64,000 nt of DNA from Hondaea fermentalgiana. Lineage: Eukaryota; Sar; Bigyra; Thraustochytrida; Thraustochytriidae. Where the stretch lies: positions 98,904 through 162,903 of the forward strand of contig NPFB01000027.1 of NCBI GenBank assembly GCA_014084085.1, in the 5' to 3' direction. A program made the translations under genes and the position numbers. The notes under the pieces were generated by a model that had not been told where the DNA came from, did not search any database, and was given only the letters and a program-made list of their open reading frames with translations. Positions 10,801-19,937 of this stretch are shown here, in pieces; the stretch's first letter is position 1, and the number at the start of each line of letters is the position of its first letter.

Positions 10801-11261
10801 CTCGCGAGCACCCGGGCAAGTCCAAGCGGGACAAGGCGTCTTCGCGAGTTTCGTCGTCTGCAACCTCGATGATGGATGAGGAAGCCTGGCTCGCTCCCAA
10901 GACGATTGCTCTCGCAAGTATTTCTTCGGGATCCTTTTTTGGCGAGGTTGCGCTCATTTTACCCGTACGGAGAACAGCTTCAGCCAAAGCCATCGCCGTG
11001 TCGATTCTCTACATGCTGGACCGGGAAGCTCTGCTCACATCCCTCAAGGACTTTCCTGACATTTACGCGCGGCTGCGTGACATTGCCACCTCTCGTGTTC
11101 GTCGTATAACACGCAAACTTCGCGCCCGCGCTGCTGGCAATCCCTTTCCTTGCTCTCCATCCTCATCGGGACGCAGGAGGAACCGACGAACGACGATCTC
11201 GCTCGAGCGTGACCTTCAAGACGTTGAAGCCGTCGCGCTCAACAAGCAAACAACGCAGTGA
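7806..11261 (+). CDS. EF-hand, voltage-sensing, cyclic-nucleotide-gated cation channel
   Basis: A 1151-residue channel of the HCN/CNG/EAG superfamily, expected in the plasma membrane. A long low-complexity N-terminus (His- and Ser-rich) leads to two canonical EF-hands at about 455-505 with loops DADGDGTVTPDE and DNNGDGYVSFKE. Six transmembrane helices follow (about 578-855). S4 (near 690-712) carries regularly spaced Arg/Lys. The pore helix leads into a MIGIGFETPP filter (about 790-800) in place of TVGYG. After the C-linker comes a cyclic-nucleotide-binding domain (about 918-1095) with an FGEVAL...RRTA phosphate-binding cassette, interrupted by a roughly 60-residue insertion. Voltage, Ca2+ and cyclic nucleotide should all gate it; ion selectivity is uncertain because of the filter. 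Confidence 0.92.
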   Translation: MPGGKDDNVNHTHKTSENATHGDHHQHQYYQDFQHLDQIAGRNSWTYAGQSLEGDYTYSPSAAAAAAAATTAQGTDQARRDRNGSRRYKRQSPTNKRLRRLPPVQPSPLAAASGDEAAPWSSSAGSAYVSSPTTQSGQSLDHAAPELPKGTEAAYVDHTTAGQLGETEAAHVNGASSSFLQSSASPQNTPSSNVRHVTLDESSTQRVVEELVRALSAAPPASLRASLGSLNTAQGGRDTLASSPSRANLGSTSPMSPGTETSGLIKEISDFQSRQSVSYETRDRFRRTSEQSLHAKVRDAASAVASKTSAQPQMQPTRQTMFGSTSIPSPSTLRARAANVGNFFSGLGSKMRRGSVTPLNMSMTSSFRKYGSALDNIQELNAAKKFSSQRHLAKCDGTDNEATAEEEEEAGVVGRKSSGSLGSNDAIEKRASADSLSELELRKLYPDLWESFRRYDADGDGTVTPDELVNYLEVELDSTIAVEDITKFFEAIDNNGDGYVSFKELADWYHSIVHSLDMGTESQQGGVTVGTIFDVTKFNLGDIAKSIRNVTHANSAPGLNSSDFEDWEEPSRWIVHPFSTFHVSWDLIISAVLVITLVTLPLSLAFENFNDAVSGFNLTVDIFFCLDIAKNFFTGYVDIDGVTHLEHRDIVRHYLLSWFMPDLVSSVPIDLVLDAFGDVEDDGLTRSTKGLKLIRLVRMTKLFRLLRMGRAAKFFAHWHRFIEDRLKIRIHDSTIRMLKLGVLLLVLAHWIGCLQFMMCRLMDFPASSWVVAAELDTMSESTQYSWSFFKALAQMIGIGFETPPITNLGCLDLTDSWCKIEMWITLSSMYLGSVFYAIMISNISSIIFSMNMASRLYQEKTQQLNEYMRSKRLPPHLRDRVRDYFSLRYSEGKIFNEEAIMKDLSPSLRRDIMFFTSRELFLKVPFFRECTGNGFISSLATSLTPMVAFQDDVILEEGSVGDSMFFISSGKILIYVEEYQKSPLDELPSLVQQQEMQQAREHPGKSKRDKASSRVSSSATSMMDEEAWLAPKTIALASISSGSFFGEVALILPVRRTASAKAIAVSILYMLDREALLTSLKDFPDIYARLRDIATSRVRRITRKLRARAAGNPFPCSPSSSGRRRNRRTTISLERDLQDVEAVALNKQTTQ

Positions 11262-11992
11262 GTGACCTGAGCTCCAGAGTAGGCATTTTGCAACGGGTGA
11301 GCCCAAATTGCAGACACAGCGTGAGCCCCGCTTCCCCCAAACGCAGCCACAGTGAACCGCGATTATCGTTTGAAGCAAGCACGTTTTCTCCTCTCGAAGA
11401 ATTGGAGCGCGCTCTTCTGCCAGTTTCGCTCCAATTCTTGTCACATTTGCATACGTAGCCGTCCGCGCGCCTTCCCCGATTCTGCTCTACTCTTCGACGT
11501 ATACTCTCCGTGCTCTATCTCGCTAGCTTCCTCGCGCATCGCGTAAAGTAAAAAGACAACTCTGATCTTCATCATCCCCAAGCATCATGCCTAGCTCGCG
11601 TGCCGTGCCACCGGCACCAGTTTGGATGATGGGTCTTCGAGGTGGCTGTCAACACTGACCACTGCCACAGTGTCCTTGTTTTCCCTCGCATTCACAGTGA
11701 ACAATTCTCTAGTCCCATGCGATGTCAATTTTATCGCCGGCTCCGCATGCTTGATAGCTGCGGGATGGGAGTCCAAGCAAGGCCCCGAGCCGCGCCAGCG
11801 AGGACGAGACGGCCTGCCGCAAGGGCCGTGCAAGCAAACCGGCATCAGCGACGCCAAGGCAGCCAGCCAGCCAGCCCGTCAGCCGCGCGTCGCCAGGCCA
11901 GGCTCGCAGGCACGGCACGCACACGTCAGCGCTTGTTCGAGTCGCGGACAGCAGGGAGGAACGAACGAACGAACGAGGAAAGCAAGGACGCC
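11262..11992. other. Spacer: channel 3' UTR and leader of the next gene
   Basis: No gene supported. The downstream half is a leader containing CAGC repeats (about 11861-11880) and an ACGA tetranucleotide run (about 11960-11977) just before the next ATG. An in-frame open extension of the next gene runs back to 11642 but is Arg/Ala-rich and looks untranslated. Confidence 0.5.
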
Positions 11993-12949
11993 ATGACGGA
12001 GGAGAGCGGCCTCAAGGCTATATCGCCGCTTCTGCGCAAAGTTTTGAGCGTGGTGGCGGTCGTTGCGGTATGGGGCGTGGGCATCGGGCTCTCCTTTCTT
12101 GGCAAGGGCAGAGCAGACCCGTTCGTGCCGCAGTTGAGCATCTTGCAGACAACTCTGGTTCTGAGCTTCGGAATAAATGCACTCGTCTTCGTACCCTCGT
12201 ATGTGTTCCAGACGGAGCGCTACTTTGACCTGACAGGTAGCCTCACGTACCTGACGTGCACATGGTACACGTTTTCGGCCGGTCTCAAAAGTACGGAAGG
12301 CGTTAAACTAAGGTCAGTGCTTGCGAGCGTCTTGGTCACGATTTGGGCAGTCCGTCTCGGTAGCTTTCTCTTTCGACGCATCCTTCGTGACGGCAAGGAC
12401 GGTCGTTTCGACAAGATCAAGCCCAACTTTTTGTACTTTTTCAATGTCTGGAACACGCAAGGCCTTTGGGTTTACGTCACCGCGTACGCGGTCTACATTG
12501 CAAATGCAGCAACTGAAGACGCGAAACTCGGGGCTCTTGACTATGTCGGTCTTGCCGTGTGGGCGATTGGCATGGGCATCGAAGCGCTCGCAGACCACCA
12601 AAAAACAATGTGGCGTCAACGTCCTGAGAACAAGGGCCAATTCATCGAGACTGGACTCTGGTACTACTCACGCCACCCCAACTATTTTGGCGAGTGGACA
12701 TTGTGGACGGGCATGTTCTTGTTTTGCGCTTCAACATTTGAAGGCATGCAGTGGGCTGCCGTGCTGTCTCCAATTTTTGTCTTTTGCCTGCTCAACTTTG
12801 TCTCTGGCGTGCCTCTTCTCGAGAAACGCGCAGACGAAAAATGGGGCGGACAGCCTGATTACGAGAATTACAAGGCTACAACGAGCGTCTTCTTCATTCT
12901 TCCCAAACTCGGCAAGCGCTCGCGCGAGAGCGAGGCTCTCATTCGCTGA
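11993..12949 (+). CDS. DUF1295 / steroid 5-alpha-reductase-like membrane protein
   Basis: A multi-pass membrane protein of 318 residues. The ATG at 11993 is chosen because upstream in-frame sequence is low-complexity leader. At least six hydrophobic segments are visible. The C-terminal half has the family hallmark YSRHPNYFGEW (codons at about 12663-12695), which in steroid 5-alpha-reductase and methyltransferase relatives contributes to NADPH binding, and ends with a conserved P-D-Y-x-x-Y region. The likely site is the ER. The DUF1295 group has no uniform established substrate, so an oxidoreductase role on a lipid is inferred from the superfamily only. Confidence 0.85.
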   Translation: MTEESGLKAISPLLRKVLSVVAVVAVWGVGIGLSFLGKGRADPFVPQLSILQTTLVLSFGINALVFVPSYVFQTERYFDLTGSLTYLTCTWYTFSAGLKSTEGVKLRSVLASVLVTIWAVRLGSFLFRRILRDGKDGRFDKIKPNFLYFFNVWNTQGLWVYVTAYAVYIANAATEDAKLGALDYVGLAVWAIGMGIEALADHQKTMWRQRPENKGQFIETGLWYYSRHPNYFGEWTLWTGMFLFCASTFEGMQWAAVLSPIFVFCLLNFVSGVPLLEKRADEKWGGQPDYENYKATTSVFFILPKLGKRSRESEALIR

Positions 12950-13347
12950 TTGCCGCGCGTCTGACATGAACACAAATAGAGAAATTTCATAAATGTGAGA
13001 TAAAATTGTTTACGAGACTCGAAAAAGAAAAAGAGAAAATAAAATAAAAAGGTGATCTCCGCAGAGAGACTGCCTGCCTGGTAATATGGCCGTTGGCAGG
13101 GAAGGGGACTACCTCTGGACTAGACGAGTCACTTTCTTAACTCGGACGGAGGGAGACCCGGGCTCGATCAAGCCCACGACCCAAGTGAGCTTTGCAAAGC
13201 GCGCTCGCTCGACAGCGAGTCCACGCCGCATCGTACTCAAGGCTTGAAATTGTTGAAACAAAAGTCAAATTTAACAAACGCTGTGCTCACGCCCTTGCAC
13301 GCGTGCCGGCCCCAGTCGCCGCAAGAGTATTTATTGCCAAGTGAGCC
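12950..13347. other. Spacer, no gene seen
   Basis: 3' region of the DUF1295 gene (A-rich around 13019-13050) and upstream region of the secreted-protein gene. A stem-like GGGCT...AGCCC near 13159-13175 does not complete a tRNA fold. Confidence 0.5.
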
Positions 13348-14076
13348 ATGCGGGTGGAGAGGAAATGGGCCCTTGGGCTTGCGACAGTCGCCGTGGTGCG
13401 CAGCGCTGTCGGCCTCGAGCAGTCGAGCGAGCTTTTTGGGCAAATGGTTGCGCTGAGCGAACCCGACGACGTGCAGGGACTTCTTTCCACATGCTTTTCG
13501 GGAATCAACATGACAACCTGCACCTATGACGACGAGGCAAGCGCATCAGATGACCTTAGCGGCATCTTTGCTGACTTTTCATGGGGTTCAGTCTTTAGCG
13601 GTGAAGCTGCATACTGTCTAACATGCTGCAATAACCGCAGGCTTGATTTTAGTTCAGGAGAACTAATTGCTCTCCAATGTGATCTCAGCAATCCCCTTGC
13701 CACGAAATCAGGTAAAGGCATTGACAGCATCAAGCTCAACGAGACAGATTGGGAATTCCGCTTTGCTCGACGAAGTACCGTGGATGATCGTGCCATAACA
13801 CGCTGCGCTTTGCAGCGCACAAACTACAGCAACATGGTGAGCGGCTATGAGCTCACAATTTACGCTCAAGAGTACAACAACGTGGTGGCCTTTTGGCGTG
13901 GGGTCACCGGATGTAATGCTGTTGCCATTGAAGTTGCGCCCGAAGCAATCACCAATGATTTCAGCGAAAGGATCATCCTTCAAGTGAATGCCGCAAACGC
14001 AAGAACCGAGACCATCAAAGTAATTTTCTTTGTCTGGGCGCTCTTAGGGGCCACACACGGGATGACGTTTCGATGA
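13348..14076 (+). CDS. Hypothetical secreted Cys-containing protein
   Basis: Unrecognised 242-residue product. It begins with a signal peptide (Arg-containing n-region, then Trp/Ala/Leu/Val-rich core, cleavage near residue 22). The mature part has eight cysteines, including a C-x2-C-C cluster, and N-glycosylation sequons (NMT, NET, NYS), so it is probably exported or luminal. The last 20 or so residues may be intronic: a GTAATT donor at 14020 and a TGACAG acceptor ending near 14136 would replace them with a short alternative end. No family match is evident. The minus-strand epimerase gene converges downstream. Confidence 0.65.
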   Translation: MRVERKWALGLATVAVVRSAVGLEQSSELFGQMVALSEPDDVQGLLSTCFSGINMTTCTYDDEASASDDLSGIFADFSWGSVFSGEAAYCLTCCNNRRLDFSSGELIALQCDLSNPLATKSGKGIDSIKLNETDWEFRFARRSTVDDRAITRCALQRTNYSNMVSGYELTIYAQEYNNVVAFWRGVTGCNAVAIEVAPEAITNDFSERIILQVNAANARTETIKVIFFVWALLGATHGMTFR

Positions 14077-14428
14077 TGGCGCTTCTCGCCTGATCGAAGG
14101 TGGGAAGCCATCTTGGCTCTTTGAAATACTGACAGGATATCAGCACAAGCTATCTTCAAACCATGGTGGTATGAAAAGACGCCGATATTTTGACCAAGAA
14201 AATGAAAAGAGAAACAGACGACCGCAATCAAGGTTCTGTACGCGCTTCTTTTTTCAAAAAGTTTCTGTCGGCGTGGTGTGAAACAAGGAGGAGCGACTCT
14301 TTAAAAAATTAATAGGCCTATAGGCTGATTTGCAATCGTTTTTCACAAAAAGCATTGTTGACTTTCTCGCATCCATTGGAAACAACCACGCGCAGCGAGC
14401 TTCACAGGCTACACAGATCGAATGATCT
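14077..14428. other. Convergent 3' spacer
   Basis: AT-richer spacer between the secreted-protein gene (+) and the epimerase gene (-). It may contain the last short exon of the former. A small palindromic ATAGGCCTAT lies near 14312-14321. Confidence 0.45.
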
Positions 14429-15383
14429 CTAGTCCTTGTCGGAGCGCATCGGGGTGAGATCACCGTCCTCCTTGCCCTGGCCAAGCTTTTCGACACTGCG
14501 ACGCATCGTAGAAATGCTCTCGGCCATATCGCTGGCCTTGTAGACGCCAGAGCCCGAGACAATAAGGTTGGCTCCAGCCTCTGCAGCGGCGTCGATCGTA
14601 GCGGGCTTGACACCGCCATCGACCTCAATGTCCATTTCCGGGTAAAGCTCGCGGACCTTGCGAACCTTGGACATCATGTTCTCCATGAAAGACTGGCCGC
14701 CCTTACCGGGGTGCACGGTCATGATGAGCGCAAGGTCAATCTGGTCGCCATATTTGAGCAGAGTCTCCACCGGTGTGTCCGGGCTGATGCCCAGACCAAC
14801 CCGCATGCCATGAGACTTGATGTCATCAATCACCTGCTGCGTGTTGCCGCGCTCCTCAGTGGTCTCGAGGTGAAAGGTGTACGTGAGGAGACCGGGCTTG
14901 CTGCCCTGGGCCTTGGCCACGCCAGCGACCCAGTTCTCCGGCTCGCTCGTCATCATGTGGCAGTCAAAAGGAATGTCAGGAACGTGGCGACGGAGGCACT
15001 CAATCACGTAGGGTCCAAACGAGATGTTTGGCACAAAATGTCCGTCCATGACATCCAGGTGCACGTAGTCGGCACCTGCCTTGAGGACGCGTTCGACCTC
15101 GGATTGGAGATTCGCCTATGACCAATGAACCGAGTTTAACGCGGCGCGCACGCAATTTCGTGTGTCAGTTCACCGACCTATTGTTCCTTTCTCTTATCGT
15201 TGCTCGCCCAAGACGCGCGCTTCTTGAAGAGGCTACACACCTTGACAAAGCCGGGTCTTATGGCGACCACGAACTCGACTCGAATTGTCTGCGCCCATGC
15301 TGCGCCGTGCTCACCACCAAACGTACCATGTCGCAGTCGAGGACGGAGGGGCCAATCATGGCCGCGCAGCAGTGCGGCGCCAT
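14429..15383 (-). CDS. rpe: Ribulose-phosphate 3-epimerase, two exons
   Basis: Interconverts ribulose-5-phosphate and xylulose-5-phosphate in the pentose phosphate pathway; a (beta/alpha)8 barrel. Exon 2 (15115-14429) carries HLDVMDGHFVPN with metal and catalytic residues, HPGKGGQ, EVDGGV with the catalytic Asp, and SGSGVY for phosphate binding. It lacks the barrel's first strand and its open frame reaches no ATG. I found that strand in an upstream exon at 15383-15327, which encodes a MIGPSVLDCDM segment and ends exactly at a GTACGT donor. The intron (15326-15116, 211 nt) ends in ATAG, phase 0. The joined model gives 247 residues, typical for the family. The first ATG (15383) adds eight residues before IGPS; the ATG at 15359 is an alternative. 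No organelle targeting is obvious. The gene is divergent from the adaptor-like gene with only 185 bp between starts. Confidence 0.92.
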
Positions 15384-15568
15384 CGTCCTTTTTCTGTATC
15401 TGAGTGCAGGTGCTCGCGTCGGCGGTCTCTGCGTGCTCGCAAGGGGGTCGAGGCTTTGGTCGCCACGAACAAAAAAGCTGCTCGTCCTTTCACTGGTAGT
15501 TGGCAGCCTGTGCAGTGACTAGGCTTCTATCCGCTGTCTCTGGGCAAAAGCAGAAGGAAACGAAGACC
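15384..15568. promoter_or_regulatory. Short bidirectional promoter region
   Basis: 185 bp separate the divergent start codons of the epimerase and the adaptor-like gene, so promoters and leaders for both must fit here. No TATA box is evident. Inferred from gene positions only. Confidence 0.4.
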
Positions 15569-18202
15569 ATGCCCGCGCTCTTCGTGGCGCTCGTGGATGC
15601 GGGCGGGCGCTCGCTGGTGCTACAGCACGCGGGTACGTTGAGGCTGGTCCCGCTGGCGCGATTATCCTCCTCTCTGCGCACATGATGTGAGCAGAGGGGG
15701 CTGGCGATGAGGAAAGCGAATCAGCAACTGAGGACAAGAAAAGAAAAGTTTACGTGCACGACGAAAGCAGCGAAGCAGCGTGCACGACACACCAGAAAAG
15801 CCAAGAAGAAAGAGATAGAGAGACTGACGAATGGTCATAACGTGTTTTGATCTGTTGTGGTTTTATTCGTGCGCAATCTTAGGCTTGATTGCTCTCGAAA
15901 AGGCGGAGAACCTGGTTCGAGGATTCGAGTCTTTCGTGACAAAACGTTCTCCGAGAGATCCGGCCGAGGTAGGTGGAAAATGAAGCCTGCTCCGACATCA
16001 GACGCAATCTTTCATACTGACTCACTACATTACACACAATAGGGTGCTTATATTGTTGCGCGGGCGTACAGGATACACTTCGTGCAGTGCCAGAGTGTAT
16101 GGATCCTCTCGTGCAATTACGCGGGTGAGGACATTTGGACAACGGCTGCTGTAATTGGCCGAACGCTAGACTATCTACTCGCGCTTTGCGACCAGCGAGT
16201 GAGCGCTAAAAAGGTGGAAAAGAACTTTGGCGATGTCGTAATTGCCCTCTTACGGATTTTGTGTACGCGACGCGATGCCGTGGAGCTTGCCAAGGCGAGG
16301 CCAATTGCTTCAACACCCTCAGCAGGCCTCGGCATTCATGGAAGCAGTGCAAGTCCGATGGCGGAGAACTCTGGTGGTGGCGGCAGCACAAAGAGTATTG
16401 GCAGGGCAAGCAGCATGAGCGCTGCTCGAGGGGCCCAAGCCGCTCGAGCTGCCATCGCAGCGACATCGGCCAAGGCTGCGGGCGCAAGGTCAAGCGTAAC
16501 ACTTGACCGCACGCACGGATCTCAAGGGGTTGCAGACCCGTCGCGCTTGAGCCGACCGGACAAGGACGAGGCGTCGAGACTTCAAATTTGGATGTCGCAG
16601 AAAGCCGACTTTGTGGCACGAAAGAAACAAGTCGTTGCGCTTCGCGATCTCGAGGAGCGCGCAAGCATACCGACTGCGACATGCTTTCCTACGATGCTTG
16701 CAAGCACGCAGACTCGTGCGGGTGGAAGCAAAAAGTCGCAGCGAGAACGTCATAAGAAGGCACAGCGACAAAACCGAAAGGCTACCGCCTATCTCCGTGC
16801 TTCTGCATGGGAAGACTTCGGGGACTCCTTTGCAGTCGATGCTTTCGAGGATGAGACTGCTATGAACCATGAGATGGTCTCTTCCACGCAGCAGCAACAA
16901 CAGCAGTCACAAGGTGATGTGCAGGAAGGAATGGAATCAGAGACAATATTTGGCGCGCAAGAGAATCTTCAGCTAGATGGACAAGGGGTATTTGAAGGAG
17001 ATGCTCCTTTGAAAAACGCGCAAGCGGCATTTGACCCGTTTAGTGCGCCCAGTGGAACGAATCGGCTCGAAGTGGAGGACGATGCGAGCGAAAAGCCCGC
17101 AGCATGGGATCCTTTTAGTTCGCCGAGTCCTGAAATCGCGTCGCGTTCGCAAGAAGCTGCCACCGCAAATCCTGCGTGGGATCCCTTTGGCGGCAGCGGC
17201 GGTGATGGTGAGGAGAACAACGGAAAATCAACAGTGGACAATGCAAGCGACGCATTTGAGGCATCTACTCGCCAAGGAATCGAGGATGACTGGGCTTTTA
17301 CAAGCTCGCTTTCGGGGGCGAACGAGGCGGAAACTTTCCCGGAAATCCGTTCTCTCCATATTCGAGAGCAGCTTATTGCAGACGGGACGTGGCAGCCTGG
17401 GAGAAAGTTTCTTGTCAACAAGTGCATGGCTCGCGGCAAGGTATATGCTTCAGGAACTCCAGGGGGGCGGATCGTTTTGCAGCAAGTGCATGGAGGCGCG
17501 CACGCAATCAACTGTCGCGCAGACGCTGCGCAGGCATCGGTTGTTGCGCAAGAAGGAGGACGTATTGAGATCGAGTGTAGCTTTGCAGGCGCCATCGACG
17601 GCGTGGAAGAGGAGCACAACGTGGCCCTTTTCTGGATGGATGCATCGTGGAGCCCGGATTCCGTTCCCGTGTACGCCACAGCATTCTGGGTGGCGACAAA
17701 AGGACTTGTCCGCATTAGCCTCAGCGGCAGCGGCGGCGGCGGTGCCAACAGCGTCTCACGATACGAGGACGTTCTCATTAAGGTGCCTCTGGGCGACTTA
17801 CTTTTGGGCACCGAATCCGATGCCGTTCAGGTCTCGAGTGCGAGCGCCGGCGCGCAAAGGTGCGAGTGGTCGGCCTCTGAGGCCGTGCTGAGCGTGGCGC
17901 TGGCCGATGTCGCGCAGAACTCTGGCGAAAGCGGCTGCTGCGCCGACGTTTCGGTCTCGTGGCCAGGTTCCGCGGCGAGCGTGATGGAATCCAGCGCCGC
18001 GGTCGATTGCGAAGCTTTCGTCGCCGACGACGGGGCCGGGGTTCCTCTATCCTGCGAGCTGCGCTGTCTCGTCCGAACCTCTTCGGCGGCGTTATCCTCG
18101 GCGGTCTGGGGCATGGCGGGTGTTCAGGACGACCTCGGCTCTCGCGAGGCCGAGACCCAAGGGGTGGAGACGCGAGCCGTCATTCGGACATCTGCAGCGT
18201 AG
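15569..18202 (+). CDS. Adaptor medium-chain-like protein (longin + DPF linker + mu-homology-like), three exons
   Basis: Model: 15569-15632, about 15692-15747, 16043-18202; 759 residues. Exon 1 encodes a first longin-type strand (MPALFVALVDAGGRSLVLQ) and stops at GTACGT; exon 3 opens after an AATAG acceptor and completes a mu-type longin domain through KKVEKNFGDVVIALL. The middle exon and its GTTTAC donor are less sure; an acceptor three bases further on works too. A disordered linker has three DPF/WDPF motifs (codons near 17033, 17108, 17189), short ligands for the AP-2 alpha ear. From about 17340, a FPEIRSLHIREQL segment begins a beta-rich region resembling a mu-homology domain. The likely role is cargo/clathrin adaptor at plasma membrane or Golgi. 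Candidates are TSET TCUP, a muniscin without F-BAR, or a divergent AP mu. Confidence 0.65.
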
Positions 18203-19406
18203 TGGCGAGGGGAGGAGATAGATGGCCAGGCGAAGGCAGGCTTGAAAGGGAACGTGTAATGGGAACGAAGGGGAAAGAGACAGTGGAAAGGCTTGATGTC
18301 TGTTCGAAAAGGGAGGGGAGAGGGCTTTCATGTTCTGCGCTGCGCTGGCTGGTATTGTGGTTGTCACTTCGCTTCTCGAGATTCGCCGTGGAACGTTTCG
18401 TCCCCTTTGCCACACTACTGACTGGCCATCATTATGGCGGACAGGACAGCCTGCTTCGGCAGCAGCAGAAGCTCTAGCTGCAGCACAGCCGGCGTCGTAG
18501 CCGGCCACTCAGATCATATCCATCATTCGTCGCTGCTGGCTGTGGCAGCAGCAGCAGCAGCAGCTGCAGCAGCTGCTGCTGACACGCGAGTGCTGAGCAC
18601 GAGGCCGCCGCCGCTCAGCCACCAGCGGCAGATGAATCTCTGGCTGACTGGCTGACTGGCTGGCTGGCTGGCTGGATGACCCTCCGTGCCGGCGTCGCTC
18701 TCAGCTTCTGCTCCTTTTCCCGAGGCAGGTCGTCGCCATCACGACCGCGCATCCATGCGACCGATGGAGCCAGCTCGCGCCGCTGGCCCACACCGGCCAC
18801 AATCTCGTTCCCTCCCCCTTTCTCCCACATCTCTCCCCGCATCTCCCCACCGCGCCGCCGGCGCGCCTCGCGCTGAAGCGTGCCGGGCGTGCGCTCAGCC
18901 CCCCCACAGCACCCGCTCCCAGCCTTCCCGCCCACCGCACTGCGGCGGCCCTCCTCCTTCACAGCGGGCCCGCAGAAGTCACACAGCGGCGCGGCCGTGC
19001 GGGTCCGCGCGTCGCGATGGGACGCGGCGGCGGCCGGAGATTCCCAGGCCGCGGCCAGGCGGCTTGCGGCGGCGCCAGATTCGCCGCCTCCATCCAGCCC
19101 GAGGTTCTTTCTCTCTTTCTGCTCTCTCCCTCCCGCCGCCGCCGCCGCCCCCTTCGGCGCCGCGCCGCGCCCCTCCTCGGCCGCCCGCGTCGCCTCGGCC
19201 CTCGCCCGCGCGCGAGGACGCGGGCAGACCCCGTTCGAGCGAGCGGCAGGCAGCGGAGGCGGAGGCGGAGCGAGCGGCAGGCAGCGAGCGCGGTTCCGGA
19301 ACTCGCCTCGCAGAACATCGCGATCGGCGCAGAGCGAGGTTCAAGTTGCGAGCGGCCACAGGCAAACTCGAACGAGGACGAGGAGGACGAGGACGAGGAG
19401 GACGAC
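18203..19406. other. GC-rich repeat-bearing spacer and leader
   Basis: No gene supported before 19407. It holds a CAG/CTG triplet run (about 18546-18582) and a GGCT/CTGACTGG tetranucleotide run (about 18643-18675). Very GC-rich leader sequence follows, in which every frame stays open by composition alone; Arg/Pro/Ala-rich open frames there lack any domain. Confidence 0.5.
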
Positions 19407-19937
19407 ATGGAGGAGCAGAGCATGACGCAGAAGGGGGCGGCGGCGGCGCGCAAGCCGCCCGCGGCGCAGAGGCCGTCGCCCGTGGTGGGCGGCGCGAGGA
19501 CGAGGTCTGCGTACAAGCTGACCACGCGGATTCTGAGGGCAAGGGCCAGGGAGGTCTGCCCGACGCCGCAGCGCGCCGCGGCGCCGTACGCGAGGCCCGC
19601 GCTCAAGCCGCAGCAGGCCGGGGACGCGGACGCCGCCTTCTTCTTCTACGAGCCCTCCGAGGAGGACCAGAACCAGGGCCAGGGCCAGCAAGGCCGAGAC
19701 CAAGACCAGGCGCTGCCTTTGAAGCGCCAGGCGAGCTTGCCCATGGAGCACGACCTCGGTCCCTTTTTCGAGTTCGAGAACGACCCCGCCGAGGGCAACG
19801 ACGGCGATGACGTGGCCGAGGACGGCGACGGCGAGCAGAGCTCTACGGGGATCAGTAGCAGCAGCGACCACCTCGAGGACGGCCTCGAGGACGGCGGCAG
19901 CGGCGGTGTCAGCGGCGGCTGGGTCCGGGGCTTCTGA
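19407..19937 (+). CDS. Hypothetical acidic protein with TR-x3-KLT motif, pair member 1
   Basis: Unrecognised 176-residue product. The chosen ATG (19407) is the first one after a GAG/GAC-rich leader; in-frame open sequence continues upstream but looks like leader. A basic segment GGARTRSAYKLTTRILRARAR lies near residues 28-48, then an aromatic FFFYEPSEEDQ patch, a Gln/Asp stretch and an acidic Ser/Gly-rich tail. The basic segment and the later aromatic-acidic patch recur in the gene at 21141, suggesting an ancient duplication. No transmembrane segment or enzyme motif is seen. Possibly an intrinsically disordered regulatory protein. Confidence 0.5.
   Translation: MEEQSMTQKGAAAARKPPAAQRPSPVVGGARTRSAYKLTTRILRARAREVCPTPQRAAAPYARPALKPQQAGDADAAFFFYEPSEEDQNQGQGQQGRDQDQALPLKRQASLPMEHDLGPFFEFENDPAEGNDGDDVAEDGDGEQSSTGISSSSDHLEDGLEDGGSGGVSGGWVRGF

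Noticed and set aside
13100..13200. Possible tRNA (GGGCT...AGCCC stem)
   Set aside because: No T-loop TTCRA, D-arm or acceptor stem could be matched.
18686..19810. 374-codon Arg/Pro/Ala-rich frame
   Set aside because: Composition artefact of GC-rich leader DNA with many overlapping open frames on both strands and no domain.
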